This document shows, one piece after another, positions 1 through 8,357 of a DNA stretch of 64,000 bases. A program made the translations under genes and the position numbers. Origin of the DNA: Prochlorococcus marinus str. MIT 9302 (GTDB lineage Bacteria > Cyanobacteriota > Cyanobacteriia > PCC-6307 > Cyanobiaceae). A model generated the notes under the pieces. That model made no database searches, was not told the origin of the DNA, and saw only the letters and a list, made by a program, of their open reading frames with translations. Each line of letters starts with the position of its first letter. Position 1 is the first letter of the stretch. The stretch lies in NCBI RefSeq assembly GCF_000759975.1, contig NZ_JNAM01000010.1:186001-250000 (forward strand), in the 5' to 3' direction.

Positions 1-153
1 GAAACAGGCGCAGTTAACGCAGCTGTAAGAGCTGGTGCTGATGCTTGTGAAAGAGTTGGTGACGGTTTAGTCGCAGCTCACATTATTGCTCGTCCTCATA
101 GAGAAGTTGAACCTGCTCTTGGTAATGGTGAATTTCTTGGTCAAAAGGACTAA
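1..153 (+). CDS. csoS1: CsoS1 carboxysome shell protein (BMC-H), 3' end only
   Basis: Open from the first base to a TAA at 151-153, giving the last 50 residues of a hexameric BMC-H shell protein. The visible part has the small-residue helix with ACERVGDGLVAAHIIARPH, typical of the CsoS1/CcmK family, and the short tail after EPAL. CsoS1 hexamers tile the facets of the alpha-carboxysome shell. It lies about 70 bases upstream of rbcL on the same strand, the usual first position of the cso operon in marine picocyanobacteria. The start is outside the window. Confidence 0.93.
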   Translation, partial: ETGAVNAAVRAGADACERVGDGLVAAHIIARPHREVEPALGNGEFLGQKD

Positions 154-222
154 TTAAGTAAAGCAAGATTTATGAATTTTGCACAATAATTATTTTCCCT
201 ACACAGACCTAAATTTATCCTT

Positions 223-1638
223 ATGAGTAAGAAGTATGATGCAGGGGTAAAGGAGTACAGAGATACCTACTGGACTCCTGAGTATGTACCCCTAGACACC
301 GATTTACTAGCCTGTTTCAAATGTACAGGCCAAGAAGGTGTTCCAAGAGAAGAAGTTGCAGCGGCTGTTGCGGCTGAATCTTCAACAGGTACTTGGTCAA
401 CAGTTTGGTCCGAGTTACTTACAGACTTAGAATTTTATAAAGGACGTTGTTATCGAATAGAAGACGTTCCTGGAGATCCTGAAGCTTTTTATGCTTTTAT
501 TGCATATCCTTTAGATCTTTTTGAAGAAGGTTCTATCACAAACGTATTAACATCTCTAGTTGGAAACGTTTTTGGATTTAAAGCTTTAAGACATTTACGT
601 CTAGAAGATATAAGATTCCCAATCGCTTTCATTAAGACTTGCGGTGGTCCACCAAATGGAATCGTAGTTGAGAGAGATCGTTTAAACAAATACGGAAGAC
701 CTCTTCTTGGTTGTACCATTAAACCTAAATTAGGATTATCTGGTAAAAACTATGGTCGAGTTGTATATGAGTGTCTTAGAGGCGGTCTTGATTTAACGAA
801 GGATGATGAGAATATTAATTCTCAACCATTCCAGCGTTGGAGAGAAAGATTTGAGTTTGTTGCAGAGGCGGTTAAGCTTGCTCAGCAAGAAACTGGAGAA
901 GTTAAAGGTCACTATTTAAACTGTACTGCTAACACTCCTGAAGAACTCTATGAAAGAGCCGAATTTGCAAAAGAACTAGATATGCCAATCATCATGCATG
1001 ATTACATAACTGGTGGTTTTACTGCAAATACTGGATTAGCAAACTGGTGTCGTAAAAATGGCATGCTTCTGCATATTCATAGAGCTATGCATGCTGTTAT
1101 AGATAGACATCCAAAGCATGGTATCCACTTCAGAGTTCTAGCAAAATGTTTGAGACTCTCCGGAGGAGATCAATTACATACTGGAACTGTTGTTGGAAAA
1201 CTAGAAGGTGATCGTCAAACAACTCTTGGTTACATCGATAACTTAAGAGAGTCATTTGTTCCTGAAGATAGGTCAAGAGGTAACTTCTTTGATCAAGATT
1301 GGGGTTCAATGCCTGGAGTGTTTGCCGTCGCATCAGGTGGTATTCACGTTTGGCATATGCCTGCACTTTTAGCGATTTTTGGAGATGATTCTTGTCTTCA
1401 GTTTGGTGGAGGAACACATGGTCATCCATGGGGTTCAGCTGCTGGAGCTGCAGCTAACAGAGTCGCTTTAGAAGCTTGTGTTAAAGCACGTAATGCAGGT
1501 CGCGAAATTGAAAAAGAGAGTAGAGACATTCTTATGGAAGCTGCTAAGCATAGTCCTGAATTAGCTATTGCTCTTGAAACTTGGAAGGAAATCAAGTTTG
1601 AGTTTGATACCGTCGACAAGCTTGACGTTCAAGGTTAA
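223..1638 (+). CDS. rbcL: Ribulose-1,5-bisphosphate carboxylase/oxygenase large subunit, form IA
   Basis: This is the 471-residue catalytic subunit of Rubisco, which fixes CO2 onto RuBP in the carboxysome lumen. The active-site landmarks are intact: the KPKLGLS segment with K167/K169, the carbamylated lysine K193 followed by D195 and E196 (Mg ligands) in GLDLTKDDE, and loop 6 with K326 in VVGKLEGD. Length and sequence fit form IA (proteobacterial-type), as expected with a cso operon. The ATG at 223 follows a 69-base gap after csoS1 and gives the normal N terminus. It is co-oriented with rbcS, with a hairpin between the two genes. Confidence 0.98.
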
Positions 1639-1652
1639 ACCAAATTTCAAAA

Positions 1653-1677
1653 TTGAGGAGATTCTTTTTCTCCTCAA
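1653..1677 (+). promoter_or_regulatory. Hairpin between rbcL and rbcS
   Basis: TTGAGGAGA (1653-1661) and TCTCCTCAA (1669-1677) form a perfect 9-bp stem with a 7-base loop, 15 bases after the rbcL stop. The bases that follow are not a T-run, so it is a poor intrinsic terminator. It more likely protects the rbcL 3' end or marks an RNA processing site that lets rbcL and rbcS accumulate differently. The function is inferred. Confidence 0.55.
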
Positions 1678-1732
1678 ACTTCTATAAATCTCGTACTATT
1701 TCGAGTAATTTTCATTCACATTTAGATTAATT

Positions 1733-2074
1733 ATGCCTTTCCAGAGCACAGTAGGCGACTATCAAACAGTTGCAACCCTGGAAACATTCGGTTTCTTACC
1801 ACCGATGACCCAGGAAGAAATATATGATCAAATTGCATACATAATTGCTCAAGGTTGGAGTCCTGTTATTGAGCATGTTCACCCTAGTGGAAGTATGCAA
1901 ACTTATTGGTCTTATTGGAAACTCCCATTCTTTGGGGAAAAAGATCTTAACTTGGTTGTAAGTGAATTAGAGGCATGTCATAGAGCATACCCTGATCATC
2001 ACGTGAGAATCATCGGCTACGATGCTTATACTCAAAGCCAAGGAACAGCTTTTGTCGTTTTCCAAGGACGCTAA
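1733..2074 (+). CDS. rbcS: Ribulose-1,5-bisphosphate carboxylase small subunit
   Basis: This 113-residue small subunit caps the L8 core of form I Rubisco. The sequence has the family pattern: an N-terminal ETFGFLPPMT segment, the GWSPVIEH strand, the YWSYWKLPFFG motif and the C-terminal HHVRIIGYD strand. It lies 94 bases after rbcL, with a hairpin in the gap, and is followed by a strong terminator before csoS2. This suggests that rbcL-rbcS transcripts can end here while read-through feeds the shell genes. The start is ATG at 1733, and the length is normal for form IA. Confidence 0.97.
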   Translation: MPFQSTVGDYQTVATLETFGFLPPMTQEEIYDQIAYIIAQGWSPVIEHVHPSGSMQTYWSYWKLPFFGEKDLNLVVSELEACHRAYPDHHVRIIGYDAYTQSQGTAFVVFQGR

Positions 2075-2096
2075 ATCTACTTAATGTAGTAAATAC

Positions 2097-2129
2097 CTTT
2101 CTCCAAAAAAAATTGGAGAAAGTTTTTTT
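2097..2129 (+). terminator. Rho-independent terminator between rbcS and csoS2
   Basis: CTTTCTCCAA (2097-2106) pairs perfectly with TTGGAGAAAG (2113-2122) across an A-only loop, and seven T residues follow at 2123-2129. It lies 22 bases after the rbcS stop and 36 bases before the csoS2 ATG. Inside an otherwise contiguous operon it probably works as a partial terminator, setting a high Rubisco-to-shell transcript ratio. The structure is seen directly; the attenuation role is inferred. Confidence 0.75.
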
Positions 2130-2165
2130 AAAAGAGTTTTTTAAAGAGTTTTAAATTTGAAGATT

Positions 2166-4466
2166 ATGTCAAAAAAAACCAGTAGAGAGATTGCACTAGA
2201 AAGAAGAAAGGCGATGAGTGATAGCGGTAAAAAAGCTGCTGCTTATTCTTCGACTACTCAAGATAGAGTTCGATCTTCTCAAGACATACAGATTTCTGGT
2301 ACTCAGTCTTCTTCTAATAATCAAAATATTATTAAACCCGCTACAAAACATATTCCAAAAACTAAGGTAAATAGAAAGTCTTCTTCAACAACTTTATCTG
2401 CTAAAGAGTTAGTTATAGAGAGAAGAAAAGCAATGTCTACTCATGGTAAATCAGCTATAGCTTCATCTGATAGAACTCGTACTGATTTTAAAAAAGAAAT
2501 TTCTGTAAACGAAGTCAAACCAACTGTTGTTGAAAATCAAGAAATGAAAAACTCAAATAATACAGAAACTAAAACACTAAAACCAAACGTTAAAAGAAGA
2601 ATTAATCAAAAGAGAAAGCCTATCGCTAATACAAGTAGAGATATTGTTTTAGCCAGAAGAGAAGCTCAATCTAAGCATGGTAAATCAGCATCTAAACAAA
2701 ATACTAGTGCAGCTTCTCTAGCTAGAAGGGGAGATCCAGATTTAAGTAGTAGAGAAATTTCTCAGAGAGTAAGAGAATTAAGAAGTAAAACCGGTGCTAC
2801 AGGTAGTAATAAAGGTAATGGTAAATGTAGACCATGTGGTCCAAATAAAAATGGAGCCAAACAAAATATTGCTGATGCAAGTTGGAAAGTTGGCAAAAGT
2901 GAAACTGATTCAGGTCAAATAGTTACTGGAACACAAGCCAATAGATCTATAAAAACTACAGGTAATGAAGCAAGTACATGTAGAACAGTTACTGGTACCC
3001 AATATATGGGAGCAGATGTGATTGATCAATTTTGTCAAGATAGACCAAGTTATAAACAACCACTAAGATCTACTGTTACCTCAACAACATCAGGTAATAA
3101 AGTAACTGGGAATGAAGTTGGTAGATCTGAGAGGGTCACAGGGGATGAGCCAGGAACTTGTAAAAACCTAACAGGTACAGAATATGTATCTGCTAATCAA
3201 TCGCAGAAGTATTGTGGTGAAGTTCCAAAAAATCCTTCAAAGGTTAAACATAGTACTACAACTGATGGATTAAAAGTTTCTGGATCTCTTCCTGGTAGAT
3301 CAACCCTAGTTACTGGAGATGAATCAGGTTCTGGACATCAATTAACTGGAGATCAATATCTTGGCTCTGAGCCAAATCCAAAAGGTAAAGCATTTGAAAA
3401 AGTAGGCATTTACAACACTCTTAATGGCAATAATGTAACTGGTACAGGGGTAGGAAGATCAGACCTTATGACAGGTAATGAACATGGGAGTTGTAAAAAT
3501 GTAACTGGTGATGAGTACATAGGATCTCAGCAATATGAGAAGTTTTGCGGTTCAAAACCCAAACCAGAAGCTAGGAAAGTTGGTTTAAGTCTTTCTTCAA
3601 AGTCTAATTTGATAAGTGGGACTATGACAGGAAGATCAAAAACAGTAACTGGAGATGAACCAGGCTCTTGCAAAGTGTTAACAGGAACACCATACGCAGG
3701 CTTAGATCAGATTAATGAGAATTGTAGTACTGAAACTTCTGAAGATGTGAAATCCCGAGCAACAGTTAATTCTGGAAATAATTCCAATGCCAGACTTACA
3801 GGCCAGCAACCAGGAATTGGCGGAGTAATGACAGGGGCGAAGAAAGGTGCTTGTAAGAATCTGACAGGAACTCCTTATATTGGAGGAGATCAGTTCTCGA
3901 AAACTTGTGATAATCCTCCAGATGATAATGAGTATGCGAATCCGGAAAAGTCAGCAGGTAATTCTTGGAACGAATTTTCTGTTAAGTCACCATCGAGAGA
4001 AAAATATTCCGAAAAAAATACTCAAGGCGTTACCGGTAATGAATATGAAAATGGTTCAAAGATAACAGGACCTTTTGATATGGCTGTAGATAAAGTCACT
4101 GGAACTGAAAAATTTAGATTCGAACCGAATAAAAATATTACTTATAAACAAAAAATGCAAATTGAAGAGGCAGATCGTGCTGCAAAGACACCAGAAAAAA
4201 GAGTTGCATCTAGGATTACTGGTGAGGGACAATCTGTGGGAAACGTAACTGGCGATGATTGGGATCGCGGTGATAAGGTAACAGGAACAGAGGGAGCTTC
4301 TTCTAGAAAGAGAAATCCATCAAGAGCAGGAAATATGAGTGCAATGCCCCCTTTAGAAGTTAAAAGAAATGAGGAAACAGAAAAACCAGATTTCTTGATA
4401 ACTGGATCTAGTGGTAATACTCGTGATGGACAACTTGTTACCTTTTCAGGTGGTGCCAGAGGTTAA
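2166..4466 (+). CDS. csoS2: CsoS2 carboxysome assembly scaffold
   Basis: CsoS2 is the disordered repeat scaffold that ties Rubisco to the shell. Four N-terminal repeats are visible (SREIALERRKAMS, AKELVIERRKAMS, SRDIVLARREAQS, SREISQRVRELRS), the type that binds Rubisco. From about residue 248 to 587 there are six middle repeats of the form VTG..GRS..VTGDE.G.CK..TGT.Y. The C-terminal part has further ITG/VTG repeats and the conserved tail ending SGGARG. The third middle repeat lacks both cysteines found in the other five. The reading frame opens at a TTG at 2157, but ATG 2166 gives the expected MSKKTSREIA start (766 residues). Confidence 0.96.
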   Translation: MSKKTSREIALERRKAMSDSGKKAAAYSSTTQDRVRSSQDIQISGTQSSSNNQNIIKPATKHIPKTKVNRKSSSTTLSAKELVIERRKAMSTHGKSAIASSDRTRTDFKKEISVNEVKPTVVENQEMKNSNNTETKTLKPNVKRRINQKRKPIANTSRDIVLARREAQSKHGKSASKQNTSAASLARRGDPDLSSREISQRVRELRSKTGATGSNKGNGKCRPCGPNKNGAKQNIADASWKVGKSETDSGQIVTGTQANRSIKTTGNEASTCRTVTGTQYMGADVIDQFCQDRPSYKQPLRSTVTSTTSGNKVTGNEVGRSERVTGDEPGTCKNLTGTEYVSANQSQKYCGEVPKNPSKVKHSTTTDGLKVSGSLPGRSTLVTGDESGSGHQLTGDQYLGSEPNPKGKAFEKVGIYNTLNGNNVTGTGVGRSDLMTGNEHGSCKNVTGDEYIGSQQYEKFCGSKPKPEARKVGLSLSSKSNLISGTMTGRSKTVTGDEPGSCKVLTGTPYAGLDQINENCSTETSEDVKSRATVNSGNNSNARLTGQQPGIGGVMTGAKKGACKNLTGTPYIGGDQFSKTCDNPPDDNEYANPEKSAGNSWNEFSVKSPSREKYSEKNTQGVTGNEYENGSKITGPFDMAVDKVTGTEKFRFEPNKNITYKQKMQIEEADRAAKTPEKRVASRITGEGQSVGNVTGDDWDRGDKVTGTEGASSRKRNPSRAGNMSAMPPLEVKRNEETEKPDFLITGSSGNTRDGQLVTFSGGARG

Positions 4467-4473
4467 GTAAATA

Positions 4474-6003
4474 ATGCCTTTAAGAGGACTGGCTAAAGCC
4501 AAGAACTTCACATTGGGGCCAACAGCTCCAATGAAAACTTTTACTGAAAATATTCATATACACACTAAAAAATCAAATGATATAAAAAATCCTGGAAAGT
4601 CTCATGAATTAACTAATAATATTCAAAATGAAAATTTATATAGGTATGAAAGCAAAATAAAAAGTGATTTTGACGAAATTGTTCCAACTCTAAAGGAAAT
4701 TGCTCGAATACAACATCATAAAGATTTTATAAATATGGCTCAGAAAATATCAAGAAAAAATTTAGGAATAGATTTACCCCTTCATATATTAGATAAATCT
4801 TGGGTTAAACCTCTTGATATGAGAGCTCTATATGCATGGTGTGCTTTTAAACAACATGAGAAACTAAGTGACAATTTTTTTAAAAATGATCCTCTTGAAG
4901 GTGCTTCTGGTAGTAATAGTGCCCAAGACTTTGAAAAACTTCTTTTAGATTGTGGAATACATTTACTTGATATAACTCCTTGTTCAGATGGGCGATTAGC
5001 TCATTCAGTGGCATATGTTATGAGAATACCTTTTAGTTCAGTAAGAAGAAGATCCCACGCTGGGGCACTTTTTGATATTGAAAATACAGTAAATAGATGG
5101 GTAAAAACTGAACATAAAAGATATAGAGAGAATATCCCTAATGAAGCTCATAAAGATACCAGATACTTAAAAGTTGTAACTTATCATTTCAGTTCTGTAG
5201 ATCCTTTGCATCAGGGATGTGCAGCTCATGGGAGTAATGACAAGTTAGCTGCAGAAGAAGGTAGAAATAAACTCTATGCTTTCAAAGAGGCTGTAGAGAA
5301 TAGCTTTTGCTGCGGAGCATCTGTGGAGTTAATGTTAATTGGACTTGATACAGACACTGATTCACTAAAAATACATTTGACAACTAATGATGGGAATATA
5401 GATTTAGAAAAAACTATTTCTACTTTAGAAATTTATAACTCAACAATAAACTTTTCTAAAGATGATTCTGAGAGAGAAATATGTCAGATAATTTCTCAAC
5501 AATCTTCAAAAGATAAACTCCAAGGAATAGAAAAGTTTATCTATAAATTAGTTATTAATAATATTTCTCAAATTGATTATGTGAAAAATTTTCATAATGG
5601 CTCTTATAATGATATTGGTCATGCTGAGAGATTTATTGGTGTTGGTATAGGTTTCAAAGAAGTACATCTCAGGAATTTAACTTATTTTTCTCATTTAGAT
5701 ACTGTCGAAGAAGGGGCGCCAGATTTAGATGTAGGAGTGAAGATTTTTACTGGATTAAATGTTTCAAAAGATCTACCTATTCCAGTAGTTATAAGATTTG
5801 ATTACTCTGGCAAAGTACCTGGTGCAAAAGAGAGAGCAATAAAAGATTGTGAAAGAGTTAATAATGCGATATCAATTAGATATAAAAATTTAGTTGATCA
5901 AGGTTTGTTACATACTTGCTCTACTATTAGAGATAGGGACAACATTCATTCCGCCCAAATTATTGGAATGTCTTTAGATAAAAAAACAGAGGAGGCTCAC
6001 TAG
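4474..6003 (+). CDS. csoS3: Carboxysomal carbonic anhydrase CsoSCA (CsoS3)
   Basis: This 509-residue shell-associated carbonic anhydrase converts bicarbonate to CO2 next to Rubisco. It is a diverged beta-class enzyme. Zinc ligands can be placed by spacing as C170, H238 and C249, with D172 and R174 (CSDGR) as the catalytic pair. It starts at ATG 4474, 7 bases after the csoS2 stop. Its MPLRGLAKAK N terminus, rich in basic residues, is the type thought to contact the Rubisco/shell interior. Only two bases separate its stop from csoS4A, so translation is probably coupled. Confidence 0.96.
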   Translation: MPLRGLAKAKNFTLGPTAPMKTFTENIHIHTKKSNDIKNPGKSHELTNNIQNENLYRYESKIKSDFDEIVPTLKEIARIQHHKDFINMAQKISRKNLGIDLPLHILDKSWVKPLDMRALYAWCAFKQHEKLSDNFFKNDPLEGASGSNSAQDFEKLLLDCGIHLLDITPCSDGRLAHSVAYVMRIPFSSVRRRSHAGALFDIENTVNRWVKTEHKRYRENIPNEAHKDTRYLKVVTYHFSSVDPLHQGCAAHGSNDKLAAEEGRNKLYAFKEAVENSFCCGASVELMLIGLDTDTDSLKIHLTTNDGNIDLEKTISTLEIYNSTINFSKDDSEREICQIISQQSSKDKLQGIEKFIYKLVINNISQIDYVKNFHNGSYNDIGHAERFIGVGIGFKEVHLRNLTYFSHLDTVEEGAPDLDVGVKIFTGLNVSKDLPIPVVIRFDYSGKVPGAKERAIKDCERVNNAISIRYKNLVDQGLLHTCSTIRDRDNIHSAQIIGMSLDKKTEEAH

Positions 6004-6005
6004 TT

Positions 6006-6263
6006 ATGTTGATTTGCAAGGTTGTGAAACCACTTGTATCTACCAATAGGATTCCTGGTTTTGAACATAAACATCTACAGGTTGTTTTGGATGGATCCTC
6101 AAGTAAGGTTGCAGTAGATGCTGTTGGCTGTAAGCCAGGAGATTGGGTTATTTGTGTCGGAAGTTCTGCTGCTAGAGAAGCTGCAGGAAGCAAATCTTAT
6201 CCAAGTGACTTAACGATTGTTGGAATAATAGATCATTGGGATCCTGATAACTCAAAAAATTAG
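6006..6263 (+). CDS. csoS4A: Carboxysome shell vertex protein CsoS4A (BMC-P)
   Basis: This 85-residue pentameric vertex protein of the EutN/CcmL family closes the corners of the alpha-carboxysome shell. It has the family start MLICKVVKPLVSTNR, the central VDAVGCKPGDWVICVGSSAAR segment with the GxxxGDWV turn, and the DLTIVGIID strand at the end. It is tightly packed with csoS3 upstream and csoS4B downstream, the standard paired arrangement of the two vertex paralogues. Confidence 0.96.
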   Translation: MLICKVVKPLVSTNRIPGFEHKHLQVVLDGSSSKVAVDAVGCKPGDWVICVGSSAAREAAGSKSYPSDLTIVGIIDHWDPDNSKN

Positions 6264-6276
6264 GAGGACAGAAATC

Positions 6277-6525
6277 GTGGAAATAATGAAGGTATTAGGA
6301 AGGATGGTATGTACTCAAAGAGTCGCTGGCTTGGGTCATATGAATTTAAGAATTTTGGAAAATAATAAGGGAAAGAAATTAGTTGCTGTTGATCCTGTTG
6401 GTGCTAGAGAAGGTAACTGGGTTTTTACTGCTAGTGGCTCGGCTGCGAGATTTGCTTGTCCTAATCCAGAAGTTCAAACTGATTTAACAATTGGAGGTAT
6501 TATTGATTATTGGGAGAGTGATTAA
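6277..6525 (+). CDS. csoS4B: Carboxysome shell vertex protein CsoS4B (BMC-P)
   Basis: This is the second EutN/CcmL-type vertex protein, 82 residues, paralogous to CsoS4A (GMVCTQRV, VDPVGAREGNWVFTASGSAAR, DLTIGGIIDYW). The start is a GTG at 6277: a strong AGGAGGA ribosome binding site at 6262-6268 is spaced 8 bases from it but 17 bases from the in-frame ATG at 6286. It is the last shell gene of the operon here, separated from the acRAF-like gene by 75 bases. Confidence 0.95.
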   Translation: MEIMKVLGRMVCTQRVAGLGHMNLRILENNKGKKLVAVDPVGAREGNWVFTASGSAARFACPNPEVQTDLTIGGIIDYWESD

Positions 6526-6540
6526 AATTTTTAACTTAAA

Positions 6541-6560
6541 AAAGTTTATTGAGAAACTTT
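6541..6560 (+). terminator. Weak hairpin after csoS4B
   Basis: AAAGTTT (6541-6547) can pair with AAACTTT (6554-6560) over a 6-base loop, 15 bases past the csoS4B stop. The stem is AT-rich and no T-run follows. It may only partly affect read-through into the acRAF-like gene. Confidence 0.25.
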
Positions 6561-6600
6561 GCTCACTGTATAGTGTAATTAGTCTTGAATAAAGAATTTA

Positions 6601-6840
6601 ATGTGGAATGAAAGAGAATCACCTTTGAGGATTGAAAAAAGATTTGAATTTGAGGAATACTCAAAAATCAGTAAATTTATCAAGAAAATTGAGGAATTAT
6701 GTAAAGAAAAGGATATTTATCCAAATATTAGCTTTGGTAAGAATTTTGTTAGTCTTACAATTTTTTTAGATAATAAAAAAATATCTGATAATGAAAAAGA
6801 TTTTTCAAAGTATATAGATAATTTTTATTTAGAAGATTAA
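6601..6840 (+). CDS. acRAF-like Rubisco assembly factor (pterin carbinolamine dehydratase fold)
   Basis: A 79-residue protein with the size and position of the degenerate pterin-4a-carbinolamine dehydratase-like protein found at the end of alpha-carboxysome operons (acRAF), which acts as a Rubisco assembly chaperone. The sequence (MWNERESPLRIEKRFEFEEY, then a lysine-rich helix and SFGKNFVSLTIFLDNKKISD) has the beta-alpha-beta pattern of the fold, but I do not see the histidine-rich PCD active-site motif. Assignment rests mainly on context and fold pattern. It is co-oriented with csoS4B and convergent with the next small gene. Confidence 0.8.
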   Translation: MWNERESPLRIEKRFEFEEYSKISKFIKKIEELCKEKDIYPNISFGKNFVSLTIFLDNKKISDNEKDFSKYIDNFYLED

Positions 6841-6846
6841 TCCCTT

Positions 6847-7074
6847 TTAATAATTATTAGGTTTGGCAATATCTCTTTTAATTAAAGCCATTAAATATGT
6901 AGGTGCTTTATATCTTCCTGGCAAACATCTATTTAAAGTTTCGAGATGCCCCCAACAAACTGTCTTTTCTATATCTTTAACTGAGTTACCTTTTAAAATT
7001 AATAATCTAAGAGCTTTACAAAATAAAGGATAACCTGCTTCTAATTCATCTATATTAAGCTTTGCTGCCGACAT
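6847..7074 (-). CDS. Conserved-looking small protein beside the carboxysome operon
   Basis: I do not recognise a family. From the ATG at 7072-7074 it encodes 75 residues (MSAAKLNIDELEAGYPLFCKAL...), predicted all-helical, with LLILKGNSVKDIEKTVCWGHLETLNRCLPG resembling a helix-turn-helix region and a PGRYKAPTYLMALIKRDI tail. An upstream in-frame TTG at 7095 would add seven residues, but the ATG fits better. It has three cysteines. It converges on the acRAF-like gene with only 6 bases between the stops. A role in carboxysome or CO2-response control is possible from position alone. Confidence 0.7.
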   Translation of the reverse strand: MSAAKLNIDELEAGYPLFCKALRLLILKGNSVKDIEKTVCWGHLETLNRCLPGRYKAPTYLMALIKRDIAKPNNY

Positions 7075-7159
7075 AGACCAATAAGAAATAACCAATTAAT
7101 AATCTATACAAATATGGTGCAGAATTGGATCATATTTCAAATTTCTCAATAATTAGAAA

Positions 7160-7552
7160 TTAATCTAGAAATGCAACGCAATCTATTTCAACTAAAACCC
7201 CTTTGGGTAAAGATGAAACTTCTACACAGGCCCTTGCGGGAGGATTTTCTACGTTGAAAAAGTCGCTATATATCTTATTGACAATTTGAAAATTACTTAA
7301 GTCGGTTAAATAAATAGTTGTTTTCACTACATCCTCTATATTTGCTCCACCAGCTTTAAGAACTGCTGAGAGATTTTTTAAAACTTGAATAGTTTCCTTC
7401 TCTATATCACCCAAACATGTTATTTCATTTGTAGCTGGATCTATAGCAATTTGACCAGAACAATAAATAAAACCCGCAGCTTTTATTGCTTGATTATAAG
7501 GTCCGACTGGATCTGGAGCATTAGATGTTTTAATTACTTGCTTAGAGGACAT
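7160..7552 (-). CDS. ridA: RidA family (YjgF/YER057c/UK114) enamine/imine deaminase
   Basis: This 130-residue protein has the complete RidA pattern: SNAPDPVGPYNQAIKA at the N terminus, YCSGQIAIDP, the INKIYSDFF helix and the C-terminal PPARACVEVSSLPKGVLVEIDCVA containing the conserved arginine that binds the substrate carboxylate. RidA proteins hydrolyse reactive 2-aminoacrylate-type enamines made by PLP enzymes such as threonine dehydratase. It starts at ATG 7550-7552 and lies 24 bases downstream of gloB on the same strand, so the two may be co-transcribed. Confidence 0.93.
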   Translation of the reverse strand: MSSKQVIKTSNAPDPVGPYNQAIKAAGFIYCSGQIAIDPATNEITCLGDIEKETIQVLKNLSAVLKAGGANIEDVVKTTIYLTDLSNFQIVNKIYSDFFNVENPPARACVEVSSLPKGVLVEIDCVAFLD

Positions 7553-7576
7553 TTGTTTAAGATGATACCTATCTAT

Positions 7577-8317
7577 TTAAACCCATAAATCTTTATTTTC
7601 TCTTAAAAAAGTAAATTCTTTTAAATTTTTTGCTCTTAAGAAAAGGTTTATTTTTATTTCTTCATCTAGTAAAAATGGAATTGTTAATTCGTTAATAGAA
7701 AGTTTTTTTTCAACTTGCAAAAGTTTATTTTTTATATCTTGATCTTTAGGTTTTAGATTCAATGCCCACAATAGATTTGCCTTGGTATATTCATGAGCAC
7801 AATATATTAAGGTATTTTTTGGTAAAGACTTTATTCTTTCTAGAGAAGAGTACATTTGTTGATAAGTTCCTTCAAAAATTCTTCCACAACCTCCTGAAAA
7901 TAATGTATCACCAATAAAAAGAACAGGATTTTTACCATTCAAAAAGAAGGCGATATGTGAGCTTGTATGCCCTAATACTTCAATTATTTTTACTTCTTCA
8001 CCTAAAATATTCAAATTTTCTCCATCCTCTACAGATATATTTTGAAAAGGTATTCGCTTTTTTTCTTTGGAAGAAGCAATCACCTTAACATTTGGCCATC
8101 TTTTAATAAGATCTTTTGTTCCTCCAATATGATCTGAATGATGATGAGTTTGCAAAATAGCTTTTAACTTGAAATTGTTTTCTTCTATATATCTAATCAC
8201 TGGTTCGTGTACAGATGGATCTACAACTACTACTGATGAATCTTTCTCCCATAACCAAATGACATTATCACTTAAAACTCTGAGTCCAATTATATTTTGA
8301 GCTTTATTAAATTCCAT
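7577..8317 (-). CDS. gloB: Hydroxyacylglutathione hydrolase (glyoxalase II)
   Basis: A 246-residue metallo-beta-lactamase-fold hydrolase that splits S-lactoylglutathione to D-lactate and glutathione, the second step of methylglyoxal detoxification. The binuclear metal motif [10 protein letters not shown] gives H58, H60, D62 and H63. Further ligands are in [31 protein letters not shown] and the [11 protein letters not shown] segment, which is characteristic of glyoxalase II. It is divergent from hisG across only 40 bases. Confidence 0.94.
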   Translation of the reverse strand: MEFNKAQNIIGLRVLSDNVIWLWEKDSSVVVVDPSVHEPVIRYIEENNFKLKAILQTHHHSDHIGGTKDLIKRWPNVKVIASSKEKKRIPFQNISVEDGENLNILGEEVKIIEVLGHTSSHIAFFLNGKNPVLFIGDTLFSGGCGRIFEGTYQQMYSSLERIKSLPKNTLIYCAHEYTKANLLWALNLKPKDQDIKNKLLQVEKKLSINELTIPFLLDEEIKINLFLRAKNLKEFTFLRENKDLWV

Positions 8318-8357
8318 TGTTAACTTAGAATGAAGAATTCTTGTAAGAAATTAATCT

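Noticed and set aside
1130-1429. Minus-strand open frame inside rbcL (99 residues)
   Set aside because: It is a shadow of the strongly conserved rbcL coding frame, with no recognisable domain and no separate start context. The same reasoning removes the other antisense frames inside clpB, the TamB-like gene, thrS, glk and ndhD.
2166-4466. Programmed frameshifting in csoS2 to make a short form, as in some proteobacteria
   Set aside because: I saw no clear slippery sequence plus structure at the expected place in the middle region, and the reading frame is intact to the C-terminal tail.
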